A DNA stretch of 64,000 nt from contig NZ_PDNV01000005.1 in the NCBI RefSeq assembly GCF_002849615.1, positions 186,001 through 250,000 on the forward strand, written 5' to 3'. This DNA comes from Pollutimonas nitritireducens. GTDB taxonomy: Bacteria > Pseudomonadota > Gammaproteobacteria > Burkholderiales > Burkholderiaceae_B. The notes under the pieces were generated by a model. That model was not told where the DNA came from, ran no database searches, and saw nothing but the letters and a program-made list of their open reading frames with translations. Both the position numbers and the translations under genes were made by a program. Below, one piece after another: positions 27,236 through 36,789 of the stretch; positions within the stretch are counted from its first letter, which is position 1, and the number at the start of each line of letters is the position of its first letter.

Positions 27236-28789
27236 TTAGGTCGACCGTTCCTGCTCCATGCGTGATACATGCAGTGTGACTATACGCCGATTGGTGGTTT
27301 CGACGACTTCGAAACGCAGACCATCCAACTCGATCACCGCGCCGGTTTCGGGAAACATTTCAAAATGATCCAGTAGAAAACCTGCAATGGACGTAAACGA
27401 GTCATCATGGCTCAATACGGCATCCGTCTCAAGCATCTGCGCGAAATAATGGAGATCAGTGGCCCCATCTACCCGCCAGCGTCCAGGGCCTATAAGCTGA
27501 ATTGTCGGCTGTTCGTCCTCGTCGGGAAACTCACCCGCGATAGCCTCCAGGATATCGATGGGAGTCAGCAGCCCCTGAATTGTCCCGTATTCATCACAAA
27601 TCATAACCAGTTGTCCATGCGAAGCTTTTAGTATCTCCATGGCCTTAAGCACACCGGTTGATTCATGCAGCATGATGGGCTGGCGCATGTCCGAGAGCTG
27701 GTTAATATCCTTTCCATCCATCATGTCGGCCATCAGATCCTTAGCCCTGACAACGCCCAATATCGTGTCGAGCTGGCCGCGGCATACGGGAAAGAGACTA
27801 TGTGGCGTCTCTCGCAAATGACGCTGTATCGTTGCTACGTCGTCATTCAGGTCGATCCACGAAATTTCCGTACGTGGCGTCATGATGGATCGAATCGACC
27901 GTTCGGCCAACGTCAAGACGCCACTCACCATACTGCGCTCTTCGGCACCGAACGCGGACTCGCGCCCGGGTGTGTCATTCCTGGATTCGGCTTCTGCCGT
28001 TTCAGTACGGTTCCTGCTGCCCAGCATGCGCAGCACCGCCTCCGCAGTTCGGTCCCGCAAAGGCAACCGGGCGTCAGACTTAAGCAGGCTGCGCCGCGCA
28101 AGTTGATTAAAAAACTCAATGACAATGGAAAAGCCTATGGCAGCGTAGAGATACCCTTTGGGAATCTTGAAGCCCAGTCCTTCAGCCGTCAGGCTCAGCC
28201 CGATCATCAACAGGAAGCTCAGGCACAATACGACGACGGTAGGGTGCGCATTCACGAAACGCGTGAGCGGCTTGGACGCCCACATCATCATGCCCATGGA
28301 AATGACCACAGCGGCCATCATCACTGGCAATTCGTCTACCATGCCGACCGCGGTGATGACGGCATCCAAGGAAAATACAGCGTCCAGAACGACGATCTGC
28401 GTGACCACCACGGCGAACCCGGCATAGGCTTTACTGGTGCCATGGTGCTGAGTCGTCCCTTCCAACCGTTCATGAAGCTCCGTAGTCGCCTTGACGAGGA
28501 GGAACACACCGCCCAGCAGCAGAATCAAGTCTCTTCCCGAAAACGAAAAGGACATGACGGAGAACAAGGGGGTAGTCAGTGTGACCAGCCAGGATACGAT
28601 GGTCAATAATCCCAGTCGCATGATGAGAGCCAGCGACAGACCTATCAATCGCGCCTTGTCGCGCTGATGCGGCGGTAGCTTGTCCGCCAAAATGGCGATG
28701 AAGATCAGGTTGTCGATCCCAAGCACAATTTCCAGCACGACCAGCGTGAGCAGGCCCACCCAAATGTTGGGGTCTAAAAGCCAATCCAT
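27236..28789 (-). CDS. TerC-family membrane protein with CBS pair and CorC/HlyC domain
   Basis: 517 aa. The N-terminal TerC domain (about 1-235, seven or so helices) has the acidic membrane motifs LGIDNLIF and FSLDAVIT, thought to handle Mn or Ca. It is followed by two CBS modules (about 295-420) and a C-terminal transporter-associated domain with the usual ending of YegH/YoaE proteins. These are implicated in metal (Mn) export and stress tolerance. Single-gene unit; the long antisense frames inside it are shadows. Confidence 0.9.
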   Translation of the reverse strand: MDWLLDPNIWVGLLTLVVLEIVLGIDNLIFIAILADKLPPHQRDKARLIGLSLALIMRLGLLTIVSWLVTLTTPLFSVMSFSFSGRDLILLLGGVFLLVKATTELHERLEGTTQHHGTSKAYAGFAVVVTQIVVLDAVFSLDAVITAVGMVDELPVMMAAVVISMGMMMWASKPLTRFVNAHPTVVVLCLSFLLMIGLSLTAEGLGFKIPKGYLYAAIGFSIVIEFFNQLARRSLLKSDARLPLRDRTAEAVLRMLGSRNRTETAEAESRNDTPGRESAFGAEERSMVSGVLTLAERSIRSIMTPRTEISWIDLNDDVATIQRHLRETPHSLFPVCRGQLDTILGVVRAKDLMADMMDGKDINQLSDMRQPIMLHESTGVLKAMEILKASHGQLVMICDEYGTIQGLLTPIDILEAIAGEFPDEDEQPTIQLIGPGRWRVDGATDLHYFAQMLETDAVLSHDDSFTSIAGFLLDHFEMFPETGAVIELDGLRFEVVETTNRRIVTLHVSRMEQERST

Positions 28790-28907
28790 ATAAAAATCCA
28801 GTGAAAATACTTACCGCGAATATGTCAACGTATTCCGGAAACGGACGCCGGAGTAGTGTGAGTCAAGTTAAACGGCGTGTCGCATCGTACACGCGAGACC
28901 GTGGCGG

Positions 28908-29246
28908 CTAGATTACTGGGGGCTTTATGATAGCCAGGAAAACGTCTGAGATAATGGTATCGACGTAACGGGATCGGGTAAAAACCGAGAGAACCCGCGC
29001 CGAGCAATGGACGTCGGCGGTATCAACCGAATCATTCAGATCAGCATGGACAGATGGTTGATTTCCCGGTTCCGACGGCATAAGCGCCTGTACCGTATGA
29101 ATGTCGGCGTCGCCGGCGACCGAACAGGCACAGACCGCATTGGCAGGGGTTGGCAGGTTCCGTTCGGCGTTCAAGTCGTCAACGGAAGCCGACAGCACTT
29201 GCAGGGGTAATAAAAACAGGAGAAAGAGGACGATAAATCGTCTCAT
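28908..29246 (-). CDS. Small secreted protein, CzcI-like signal peptide
   Basis: 112 aa. It begins MRRFIVLFLLFLLPLQVLSA, a strong signal peptide closely resembling those of CzcI-type small periplasmic proteins found with czc metal-efflux operons. The mature part has a few Cys and His but not the His-rich region expected of CzcI. No czcCBA genes follow it here, and no good ribosome site is seen. It may be a leftover or a divergent small metal-responsive protein. About 120 bp of featureless sequence separates it from the TerC gene. Confidence 0.45.
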   Translation of the reverse strand: MRRFIVLFLLFLLPLQVLSASVDDLNAERNLPTPANAVCACSVAGDADIHTVQALMPSEPGNQPSVHADLNDSVDTADVHCSARVLSVFTRSRYVDTIISDVFLAIIKPPVI

Positions 29247-29388
29247 ACAAGCAGAGTGAATGGATGAAGCGGTCGATTATAGCGTGGGAACCGTGCTGTT
29301 TCGCGTGATCGGCACACAATCAGGCTCGCGGACATCACTGTATTTAATGCTTACGAATAGCGCTTTCAATGCAATCAAGGGATTCGAC

Positions 29389-30366
29389 ATGGGATTACTC
29401 GTAGACGGGAAATGGCACGACCAATGGTACGACACAGCAATTACAGGAGGGCGTTTCGTACGCAATGACGCCCAATTCCGCAACTGGATAACGCCTGATG
29501 GGCGGGCCGGCCCCAGTGGAGTTGGCGGCTACAAGGCCGAAGCTGGCCGCTATCATCTGTATGTCTCCTTGGCCTGCCCCTGGGCAAACCGGACGTTGAT
29601 CCTGCGTGCGTTGAAAGGCCTGGAATCGATCATCGGCGTGTCGGTGGTCAACCCCTTCATGGGTGAGAATGGCTGGACTTTCGAACCCGGGCCCGGGGTG
29701 ATCGCTGATCCCGTGGCCGACGCCAAATACCTTTACGAGGTCTATCTGCAGGCCCAGCCAACTTACAGCGGCCGTGTGACAGTGCCGGTGCTATGGGACC
29801 TGGAACGCAATACCATCGTGAATAATGAGTCCGCAGAAATCATTCGTATGTTCAATTCGGCGTTCAATGATGTTGGGGCGAGGAAGGGCGACTATGCCCC
29901 CAAGGAGCTTATCCCTGAGATCGATGCGGTCAACGCGCATGTGTACGACACCATCAATAATGGCGTCTATAAGGTAGGATTCGCCACCGATCAGCAGGTC
30001 TACGACCATGAAGTCCATAGCCTTTTCGCCTCTCTGGACGAACTGGAAACACAGTTGGGAAGGCAGCCGTACCTGCTTGGGCAACGGATTACCGAGGCGG
30101 ATTGGCGCTTGTTCACGACACTAATCCGGTTCGACGCGGTCTACCACGGCCATTTCAAGTGCAACATAAGGCGGCTGGTCGATTACAAGAACTTGTGGCG
30201 CTACACGAAAGAGCTTTATCGACAGCCAAGCGTGGCGTCGACGGTGAACTTCGAACATATCAAGCAGCATTATTACCGAAGCCACACGACGATCAATCCC
30301 AACGGGATCGTTCCGGCGGGTCCTGCAATCGAATTGCCGGATGTGGCACCGGAAGATCTGCCTTGA
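29389..30366 (+). CDS. Glutathionyl-hydroquinone reductase (GST superfamily)
   Basis: 325 aa from the ATG at 29389; this start gives the family's usual opening (MGLLVDGKWHDQWYDT). The catalytic cysteine is C63 in LACPWANR. The thioredoxin fold and the C-terminal helical GST domain (EADWRLFTTLIRFD, CNIRRL) follow. Such enzymes reduce glutathionyl-hydroquinones to hydroquinones using glutathione and protect against quinones (YqjG/PcpF type). Single-gene unit. Confidence 0.9.
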   Translation: MGLLVDGKWHDQWYDTAITGGRFVRNDAQFRNWITPDGRAGPSGVGGYKAEAGRYHLYVSLACPWANRTLILRALKGLESIIGVSVVNPFMGENGWTFEPGPGVIADPVADAKYLYEVYLQAQPTYSGRVTVPVLWDLERNTIVNNESAEIIRMFNSAFNDVGARKGDYAPKELIPEIDAVNAHVYDTINNGVYKVGFATDQQVYDHEVHSLFASLDELETQLGRQPYLLGQRITEADWRLFTTLIRFDAVYHGHFKCNIRRLVDYKNLWRYTKELYRQPSVASTVNFEHIKQHYYRSHTTINPNGIVPAGPAIELPDVAPEDLP

Positions 30367-30532
30367 TGGGAAAAGGGATAGCGAAAGTGAACATGCAACT
30401 TAAAGATATCCATTGTGCTGCCGTAAACTGAAGTACTACTCACGTGCAGCGAAAGCTTGAACGACCTGACTTGTATTTCGCTTTTGCAAAACGCCCCAGG
30501 ACGAAGCTCAAGCGCCGTAAACAGGAACCAGC

Positions 30533-31156
30533 GTGTCAGAATCTATAAAACCTATATTGCGCAAAGCGATCGTACCGGCAGGAAAAGTTGACGCCATTCA
30601 GGACGCTACTGGGAAAATATTGAGCTACGTTGCACGGTGCACAGACATCAGCGAACGGTTGCAATACGAAGAGCGCGTGTCCCAGCTTGAATTACGCGAC
30701 GGCCCAACCGGACTGGCCAATCGCAACCTTCTGACGGAGCGAACAAATCAAGCCTTGCTGCAGGCTGAACGCTACGGAAGAAATCTGGGCATGCTCTGTA
30801 TTCGTCTGGATTGGTCCGACGCAGTCAGCGATGCCAACGCCGTGAACGACGAATCCTTTAAGTTGGTAGCGCAGCAGCTGGCTGCATGCGTGCGGGCAAG
30901 CGATACCGTAGCAAGGATTACCGCAAACGAATTTGCAGTGCTTCTGCCAGAAATCGAGGATGCAGACCATGTCCTGCTTGTCGCGGTCAAAATCACCCAT
31001 GCACTGGAGCAGCTGTCGGATCTAGGCGTAAACACCAGCACAGGCGTTGCGCGATATCCCGCCGACGGACTCGACATACACGCGTTACTACGGCACGCTG
31101 ATGAAGACCGACGGCGCAAGGCGCCCACGCGGCGAGCCGGCGTGGTGCCAGCGTAA
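30533..31156 (+). CDS. Degenerate GGDEF protein with partial PAS region
   Basis: 207 aa from a GTG preceded by AGGA. Residues 15-40 resemble the end of a PAS domain (DATGKILSYVARCTDISER), with the front of the domain missing. The rest is a GGDEF fold (RDGPTGLANRNLL, then RITANEFAV), but the active site GG(D/E)EF is replaced by TANEF, so diguanylate cyclase activity is unlikely. It may be a 5'-truncated relic or a non-catalytic c-di-GMP or GTP sensor. No EAL domain is present. Confidence 0.65.
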   Translation: MSESIKPILRKAIVPAGKVDAIQDATGKILSYVARCTDISERLQYEERVSQLELRDGPTGLANRNLLTERTNQALLQAERYGRNLGMLCIRLDWSDAVSDANAVNDESFKLVAQQLAACVRASDTVARITANEFAVLLPEIEDADHVLLVAVKITHALEQLSDLGVNTSTGVARYPADGLDIHALLRHADEDRRRKAPTRRAGVVPA

Positions 31157-31329
31157 GGAAAGATCCAGCTGAAATCCACGCTAAATCACACTCGTAATCG
31201 CTGAATATTCATGTGTATTTCTCCAATAAATGTTTTCCGAGCAGTTGTTGAACCGACTGCGCAGGATGTTCGACGGCGAGTCAGTAGGTCTATGATGAGT
31301 GATATATTCATTTTTTCAGGAGATTACGC

Positions 31330-31731
31330 ATGGACGACGCGATGTATCCCAACCCGACAGCAGAAATTGCCCGCAAGCGCGCGGAACTCGCGCCCGAGCC
31401 GTTGGCGGCTTTCAAGGCGTTCAGTAAGGCAGTCATGGCGCCCGGCGCTCTTGACGTCCGAACGAAACAGCTGATTGCAATCGCCGTGGCACATGTCACC
31501 CAATGTCCCTATTGCATCAAGGGCCATACTGAAGGCGCGGCCCGAGCAGGAGCGAGTGATGCCCAGATCATGGAAGCGATCTGGGTGGCTGCAGAAATGC
31601 GTGCGGGAGGTGCCTATGCGCACTCAACCCTCGCCCTGCAGACCCTCGATCATCTGCATGGGCAGAACCCCGGCCAAGAGGACCGCTCGGCCGCGTCGTC
31701 TGACAACACCGACACGCCCAGGACAGACTGA
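31330..31731 (+). CDS. Carboxymuconolactone decarboxylase/AhpD-like protein
   Basis: 133 aa with AGGAG upstream of the ATG. The all-helical CMD/AhpD core carries the redox motif CPYCIKGH (C59, C62, H66), as in AhpD-type peroxidase partners rather than true decarboxylases. A polar tail follows residue 115. Probably acts in peroxide or thiol redox defence. Stand-alone gene. Confidence 0.85.
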   Translation: MDDAMYPNPTAEIARKRAELAPEPLAAFKAFSKAVMAPGALDVRTKQLIAIAVAHVTQCPYCIKGHTEGAARAGASDAQIMEAIWVAAEMRAGGAYAHSTLALQTLDHLHGQNPGQEDRSAASSDNTDTPRTD

Positions 31732-31773
31732 TCCGGGCTTGTGCGACGGCTCATGAAGGCACCACGGTTTTCG

Positions 31774-32235
31774 TTATTCGCAACAAGAATTCCGGTCTTC
31801 GCTTCTGGCGCTGGAAGCTTGCACGAACCACCTTATCGAGGGGGCTCCGATGTAGTGTGCCCATGTATCGATGTCCCGTACCAACGCCTCCTGGTCGTTG
31901 CCGAATGAACATAGGTACGCTTGCAAATCCCCATACTGGCAGCTGTAGGCCTTCAGCTCTCGGGCATTCAAGAGCGTCGCACGAATCTTCTTCGTATTTC
32001 GGATCATGCCCTCGAACTCCATCAGCTCTGCCAGCTTTTCATCCGGCCAACTTGCGACGACTTCCAGCTCGAAGTGCATGAAGCCCTCACGAATGTTCGG
32101 CCAGCGCTTTCGAACCACGTCGGGCCGGAAGCGCGCCTGGAAGACGGCGGCCGTCAGCAACTCAAAAACCTGGTCGTCCTTTGAAGGAAAGTCGCCGGCC
32201 AATGGATTCCAGCCGGTCACGATATGAGGAGCCAT
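31774..32235 (-). CDS. Divergent 3-methyladenine DNA glycosylase I (Tag)-like protein
   Basis: 153 aa from the ATG at 32235. The front half follows the Tag family order: NPLAGDFPSKDDQVFELL, then VFQARF, then GMIRNTKKIRATLLNA, matching the substrate-pocket and IIRN stretches. However, the N-terminal Cys/His zinc ligands are not at the usual places, the WGxP motif is absent, and the protein is about 30 residues shorter than Tag. It may have lost glycosylase activity or have a different substrate. Confidence 0.65.
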   Translation of the reverse strand: MAPHIVTGWNPLAGDFPSKDDQVFELLTAAVFQARFRPDVVRKRWPNIREGFMHFELEVVASWPDEKLAELMEFEGMIRNTKKIRATLLNARELKAYSCQYGDLQAYLCSFGNDQEALVRDIDTWAHYIGAPSIRWFVQASSARSEDRNSCCE

Positions 32236-32334
32236 AGATACCCATGACAGCAAGAGGAGCTAGACTGCAATGAAAACATTGAGCTATAAGATTACTGTAA
32301 ATGCCACTGTCTAGTCTCGATAAAGGCGTCTTCC

Positions 32335-32802
32335 ATGCGTACCCCTGCAAGTATTAGCAAACATCCGATTCATCCCATGCTGGTGGTATTTCCGATTGGC
32401 CTGTGGGTTTTCTCTTTTATATGTGACTTGATCGGGCTTGCCATGGGCATGCCGAGCACGTGGACTACGGTCGCGTTCTATACCATGGTGGGCGGCTTGG
32501 TCGGTGCTCTTTTGGCCGCCGTTCCGGGGTTTATCGATTTACTTTACTATCAGGGCGGCAAGCCACCAGTCAAAAAAATTGCGCTTACCCATATGGCGAT
32601 CAATTTGGCGGCGGTGGTACTGTATGCGGTCAATATCTGGTTGCGTACCGCCGATTCCGTCGACCTCAAAACACCTATCATCCTGTCAGCTGTTGGGGTA
32701 CTCATGATTACCATTTTCGGGATGGCTGGGTGGGCAAATGGTCCATGTCTACGGAGTAGGGGTGGAAGGGCGCGAGTAAGCCTGCCTGCCAGTGTTCATT
32801 GA
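32335..32802 (+). pseudogene. DUF2231 membrane protein, frameshifted near its C-terminus
   Basis: The in-frame product is 155 aa with about four membrane helices and the DUF2231 opening (SKHPIHPMLVVFPIGLWVF). After MITIF the frame leaves the family pattern. If one T of the TTTT run at 32714-32717 is removed, the reading becomes SGWLGGQMVHVYGVGV and ends at 32779, exactly the expected family ending. This is a single-base insertion or a sequencing error. The core is intact, so a partly functional protein is possible. The family is often linked to metal or stress functions but has no fixed role. Confidence 0.8.
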
Positions 32803-32926
32803 TAGACTAGCCGATCGGTCAGCGTGATTTGCCAACAATCCGCGAAGCGCGACGTTCGCGAAGTGCTCGCTCGATGAGTAGGAAGACGAACTATATTCAC
32901 AGAAATCTGAACTGAAAGGTCGCAAT

Positions 32927-33136
32927 ATGACGAAGAAATTCAAGGTCGATGATCATGTAAGCTGGAATTCCGAAGCCGGGCGGGTGTCGGGGACAATCGT
33001 TAAAGTTCACACCCGCGATTTCGATTACAAGGGACACACGCATCACGCCTCCGAAGATGACCCTCAATATGAGATCAGGAGCGACAAGACCGATCACATC
33101 GCAGCGCATAAGGGCAGCGCGCTTGATCGCATATAA
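32927..33136 (+). CDS. DUF2945/HVA1-type small TUDOR-like protein
   Basis: 69 aa with AAGG upstream. The sequence (FKVDDHVSWNSEAGRVSGTIVK at the start, split by GTIV, and DDPQYEIRSDKTDHIAAHK) is the typical hypervirulence-associated TUDOR-domain family seen widely in soil bacteria. Cytosolic; function unknown. It is followed at once by a DUF488 remnant, and the two families are often neighbours. Confidence 0.87.
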   Translation: MTKKFKVDDHVSWNSEAGRVSGTIVKVHTRDFDYKGHTHHASEDDPQYEIRSDKTDHIAAHKGSALDRI

Positions 33137-33148
33137 GGGCGACGTGTG

Positions 33149-33265
33149 ATGCTGCCGTTTTTCACCATTGGGCAATCCAATCGGAGCCTTGAGGAATTTG
33201 CCGAGTTGCTTCGGGAACCGCGAGTTGAACGGATCGTCGATGTCAGGATACGAAGCGCGATCTGA
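33149..33265 (+). pseudogene. Truncated DUF488 gene (N-terminal 38 codons only)
   Basis: The frame starting at 33149 reads MLPFFTIGQSNRSLEEFAEL and so on to VDVRIRSAI, then stops. The start is the usual DUF488 beginning (FFTIGHSxRSLEEF...VDVR), but the rest of the roughly 170-residue domain is missing and the DNA changes character from about 33250. The conserved His of GHS is also changed to Gln. It marks the left junction of the LysR-Bug-ComA cassette, where insertion or deletion removed the rest of the gene. The next 176 bp hold no gene. Confidence 0.75.
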
Positions 33266-33441
33266 ATGCAAAATATCTGACTTTACATAATACACATTAT
33301 GCGTTTATTAGTTTGCCGCGAGGCTGGTAATTATGGCCCTCACCGGTGCCGAGGCGCCTTACACAGATAATGGTTTTTTTGGCTAGGCAACAGACTCAGC
33401 GAGCGTAGTTCTGCGCCGTCTTCCCGTCGCGCAATACGCCT

Positions 33442-34407
33442 TTATGTGCCGCAATTGCGGAGCAGCTCGTCCCGAAGCACAGCGAACGGTCCTTGGAGCG
33501 GACTTCCCTCCCGCCAAATCAATGAAATCGGAGGCAACGGGGTCTGTAACTTCAAATCCAAGATACTAATTCCGTGGAGCGTTGCATATTTGCGAGCGGC
33601 CGATGCAGGCACGACCGTAAGCAGTGTTCCTTGTTCCACTAAGCTAAGATTTGAGAAGAAATTCGCACATTCAATAACCGGTACGGGCGGCGAAATTCCG
33701 GAATACAAGAACTCGTCTACCAGCAAATTCCGAGTCACTGAGCCTTTTGGCGGAAGTGTCCAACCCCAATCCAGAGTGTCTCGCAAAGTTATCCGCTTTC
33801 TGTTCGAAAGTGGATGGCGCTTTCCGGCAACAACGCACATGCCCTCCTCGTACAGCACCTGAAACCTGAAAGGACGGCCACCATCCTTTACGACTACGGC
33901 ATCCCGCGTGAACCGCGCTACGACACAGTCCAATCGGTTGTCGCTAAGCTCGCGCAGGAGGATGTCCGATGTAGCTTCTGTAACGGAAAATTCCAGTCCG
34001 CGATGTTGTTCGACGATTTTCGCGAGTACTTGCGGCATGTAGTTCTGCATGCTCCTCGGGAGAACACCCAACCGATAGGTCTGTCGATCTCGACTTTGGA
34101 GGGCATTCGCATCCTCATGTAACGCTAGAAGTTCATTATCGATAACTTTTAGACGTTGAAGCAATGACACAAGAGCAGGCGTAGGCGTCATGCCGCTACG
34201 AGACCGCGCGAACAGTTCAAGCCCAAGTGCCTGCTCAACCTCCTGCAGCATTGAGCTGGCGGCCGGCTGAGTCACGCAAAGGACGTCGGCTGCCTTGCGG
34301 ACCGATCCCTCGTCAATAATGATCTGCAGCAACTTAAGGCTCTTGAACCTCAACGAGGACAAACGAGACGTAACGGCAAGCTCCAAGTGAAAACCCCTTC
34401 TTATCAC
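33442..34407 (-). CDS. LysR-family transcriptional regulator
   Basis: 321 aa. The N-terminal winged HTH (LKLLQIIIDEGSVRKAADVLCVTQPAASSMLQ, in pieces of the standard LysR pattern) is followed by a two-lobed effector-binding domain. It is divergent from the Bug receptor operon, with 74 bp between start codons, the classic arrangement for a LysR activator of the neighbouring catabolic genes. The effector is unknown; a substrate or product of the lyase/ComA pair would be expected. Confidence 0.92.
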   Translation of the reverse strand: MIRRGFHLELAVTSRLSSLRFKSLKLLQIIIDEGSVRKAADVLCVTQPAASSMLQEVEQALGLELFARSRSGMTPTPALVSLLQRLKVIDNELLALHEDANALQSRDRQTYRLGVLPRSMQNYMPQVLAKIVEQHRGLEFSVTEATSDILLRELSDNRLDCVVARFTRDAVVVKDGGRPFRFQVLYEEGMCVVAGKRHPLSNRKRITLRDTLDWGWTLPPKGSVTRNLLVDEFLYSGISPPVPVIECANFFSNLSLVEQGTLLTVVPASAARKYATLHGISILDLKLQTPLPPISLIWREGSPLQGPFAVLRDELLRNCGT

Positions 34408-34481
34408 GCGACCAATTTTTTTAATTTTTGTTTATAACGTCTTTGACGTACGATGTCCACATTAAATATAGGGACTCAATG

Positions 34482-35459
34482 ATGAAACGTCGTAAGTTCA
34501 TAACCGCCGCCGCGATGGTGGCAGTTGCCCCCCTCCTCGGCTCCGCAACCCCGGCACTCGCCCAAACTTGGCCCGAGCGGCCCATTACGTTGATAGTTCC
34601 GTTCGCTCCGGGCGGCGCGACAGATATCGTTGGCCGAATCATGGCAGACCAGCTGGGAAAGAATTTGGGCCAGACCGTCATCATCGAGAACAAGGGCGGT
34701 GCGGCCGGTGCGATAGGAATGGCAGAGCTCGCCCGCTCAAAACCCGACGGCTATACCTTTGCCTTGATCACTGATTCGATCCCTATCCAGCCATTGCTTA
34801 ACCGGTCACTTGCCTGGGATATGAGCAAGTTCGAACCTGTAGCAAAGATTGCGACCTCCCCCGAGGTGCTGGTGGTCAATGCTGGTTTGCCGGTAAGTTC
34901 AGTAGCGGAATTGGTCGAGCTCGCGAAATCGAAACCTAGTGAGTTAACGTTCGCAGCCTCTAGCGCAGGCTCCGTGCATCATCTAGCCGGTGAAATATTC
35001 CAGCAGCAAACCGGCATCGACATGGTCCACATCCCCTACAAAGGCGGCGGCCAATCACTCGTTGATTTAGCCTCGGGCAGGGTTGATACAGCATTTATCG
35101 GGCTTGCTCCCGTACTGTCTCATCTTAAAAGCGGGCAACTTAAGGCCCTTGCGCTAACTGGCCGGGAAAGAAACCCGCTCGCGCAAGACGTACCTACCTT
35201 TAATGAGGCCGGTTACGGGAATTTCGATGTAGAGCTGTGGATTGGCCTTGTGGGACAAAAAGGAACGCCTAACGAGGTGATTTCGGCCATGAGGAACGCG
35301 ATCAGTCAGATCCTTTCCTCCGAGGTGATTCAAAAAAACCTGCGCGATCTCGGCTTCGAGCCGGTCATGCAAGGCAAAACAGACTTTGCCGTCTGGTTGT
35401 CTCAACAACAGAAAGGCTGGGCAAAAGTGATCGACCAGATCGGAATGAAAAAGGGCTAG
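34482..35459 (+). CDS. Bug-type periplasmic binding protein (tripartite tricarboxylate family)
   Basis: 325 aa from the ATG at 34482; the ATG at 34479 is equally possible. A signal peptide starting MKRRKFITAAA ends near ALAQ. Family motifs are WPERPITLIVPFAPGGATD, GAAGAIG and the later AASSAGSVHHLAGE. These proteins bind carboxylates, and often aromatic or sulfonated acids, for TctAB-type permeases or for signalling. No tctA/tctB genes are present here, so the membrane part must be shared or the protein is a sensor. The stop is 3 bp before the lyase gene. Confidence 0.92.
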   Translation: MKRRKFITAAAMVAVAPLLGSATPALAQTWPERPITLIVPFAPGGATDIVGRIMADQLGKNLGQTVIIENKGGAAGAIGMAELARSKPDGYTFALITDSIPIQPLLNRSLAWDMSKFEPVAKIATSPEVLVVNAGLPVSSVAELVELAKSKPSELTFAASSAGSVHHLAGEIFQQQTGIDMVHIPYKGGGQSLVDLASGRVDTAFIGLAPVLSHLKSGQLKALALTGRERNPLAQDVPTFNEAGYGNFDVELWIGLVGQKGTPNEVISAMRNAISQILSSEVIQKNLRDLGFEPVMQGKTDFAVWLSQQQKGWAKVIDQIGMKKG

Positions 35460-35462
35460 GCT

Positions 35463-36779
35463 ATGCAGGATATATTCGGGGAAAGGGCCACCGTCGCCAC
35501 GATCATGCAGATAGAAGCTGCCCTTGCCCGAGCTCAGGCTCGCCTGGGCATCATCCCTCAGGCGGCATCCGATACCATCAACGACAAAGCACACCCCGAT
35601 TTCGCGCCATCTGAATCAATTCAGAGAAACTTGGAGATCGTTGGCCATCCGTTAGTGGCATTGCTCAAAACCTGGTCAGTGGCACTCGGCGATGAAGCGG
35701 CCGCCTTCTTGCATTACGGGGCAACCACACCGGATATCCGGCTCACGACTCAAGTCATCCAGATGCGCCGCGCAATGGAGCGTTTCCATTCGCTCTCCCT
35801 GGGCATCGAATTGCGTCTGATGACGCTTGCGCAAACCCACCGATCAACTCCCATGATGGGTCGCACAGTGGGACGTCACGCCCTACCTATTACCTTCGGC
35901 CTCAAAACGAGCACCTGGATGCTTGAAAATCGTCGCAACATCGACCGGATGGAGGGGTGGCTTTCAAGAACCAACACCGGTGTGCTCGCGGGTGCTGTTG
36001 GCACCTACGCCGCGCTCGGAGATCGGGGTTTCGAAGTCGAAGCGTTGACAATGCAGGAGCTTGGCCTGGAAAGGCCCGAACCGGCTGACTGGAAGGGTAC
36101 GCGTGACAAGCATGCTGAATGGGGATGCATCCTTTCCATCATGGCCAAGAGTCAGGCCCGCATGGCGCAAGACATCTTCTTGCTCCAAGGCGACGATTTT
36201 GCCGAGTTGGATGAGGGTAACGCCGAAGTCGGATCAAGCACAATGCCACATAAGTCCAACCCGCGCAAAGCAACTGCTGTCATCGGGTTGGCCCGTCAGA
36301 TCGCCCATGAGTCGGGTGTGTTGCTCGATTGGATGGTTTCGATCTACGAGCGCGATCAAATCAGCAACGACAGTTCGCTTGCATCCATTGCGACAAACAT
36401 GGACAAGCTTCTAGTAGCAGGCGATGGGCTCTTGGAAGGACTCATCGTTCGCCCTGTCAACATGGAGCGAAACCTCGGACGTACCGGCGGTTTGATTATG
36501 GCGGAACGGATCATGTTTGCGTTGGGCCGGCACATCGGCAAGCACAGAGCCCACACCGTTATCCGAGAGGCCGCAAAACAAGCGGGCGCAGGCAGCAGCG
36601 TGGGATTTCGTGAGGCGTTGCTCACACATGAAGAGCTTGCATCCCACCTGAGTGCAGCGGAAGTGGACGAGTTACTCGATCATCGGACGTACCTTGGCTT
36701 GGCACCCCAAGCGGTGGACCGCGCCATCGAGTACATCACAAACCGGCGGGCTGTAAACGGCATAACGACTAAATCATAA
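35463..36779 (+). CDS. Aspartase/fumarase-superfamily lyase (ASL/CMLE-like)
   Basis: 438 aa. The superfamily signature GSSTMPHKSNPRK is at 257-269 with the catalytic serine in GSS. Other conserved blocks are HYGATTPDI (84-92) and GRTVGRHALPITFG near 133-146, the latter closest to 3-carboxymuconate cycloisomerase-type members. No other aromatic ring-cleavage gene lies nearby. Instead the next gene is ComA-like. In the Xanthobacter CoM pathway a superfamily member removes phosphate from phosphosulfolactate to give sulfoacrylate, so that reaction is a reasoned guess here. The gap to comA-like is 10 bp. Confidence 0.85.
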   Translation: MQDIFGERATVATIMQIEAALARAQARLGIIPQAASDTINDKAHPDFAPSESIQRNLEIVGHPLVALLKTWSVALGDEAAAFLHYGATTPDIRLTTQVIQMRRAMERFHSLSLGIELRLMTLAQTHRSTPMMGRTVGRHALPITFGLKTSTWMLENRRNIDRMEGWLSRTNTGVLAGAVGTYAALGDRGFEVEALTMQELGLERPEPADWKGTRDKHAEWGCILSIMAKSQARMAQDIFLLQGDDFAELDEGNAEVGSSTMPHKSNPRKATAVIGLARQIAHESGVLLDWMVSIYERDQISNDSSLASIATNMDKLLVAGDGLLEGLIVRPVNMERNLGRTGGLIMAERIMFALGRHIGKHRAHTVIREAAKQAGAGSSVGFREALLTHEELASHLSAAEVDELLDHRTYLGLAPQAVDRAIEYITNRRAVNGITTKS

Positions 36780-36789
36780 GGATGTAAGA

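Noticed and set aside
27665-28609. Plus-strand frame opposite the TerC-type gene
   Set aside because: Low-complexity Gln/His/Arg composition typical of antisense of a membrane protein gene.
35463-36779. Plain 3-carboxymuconate cycloisomerase of an aromatic pathway
   Set aside because: Not excluded, but no ring-cleavage genes are near and the adjacent ComA-like gene points to sulfonate chemistry; kept as the main alternative.
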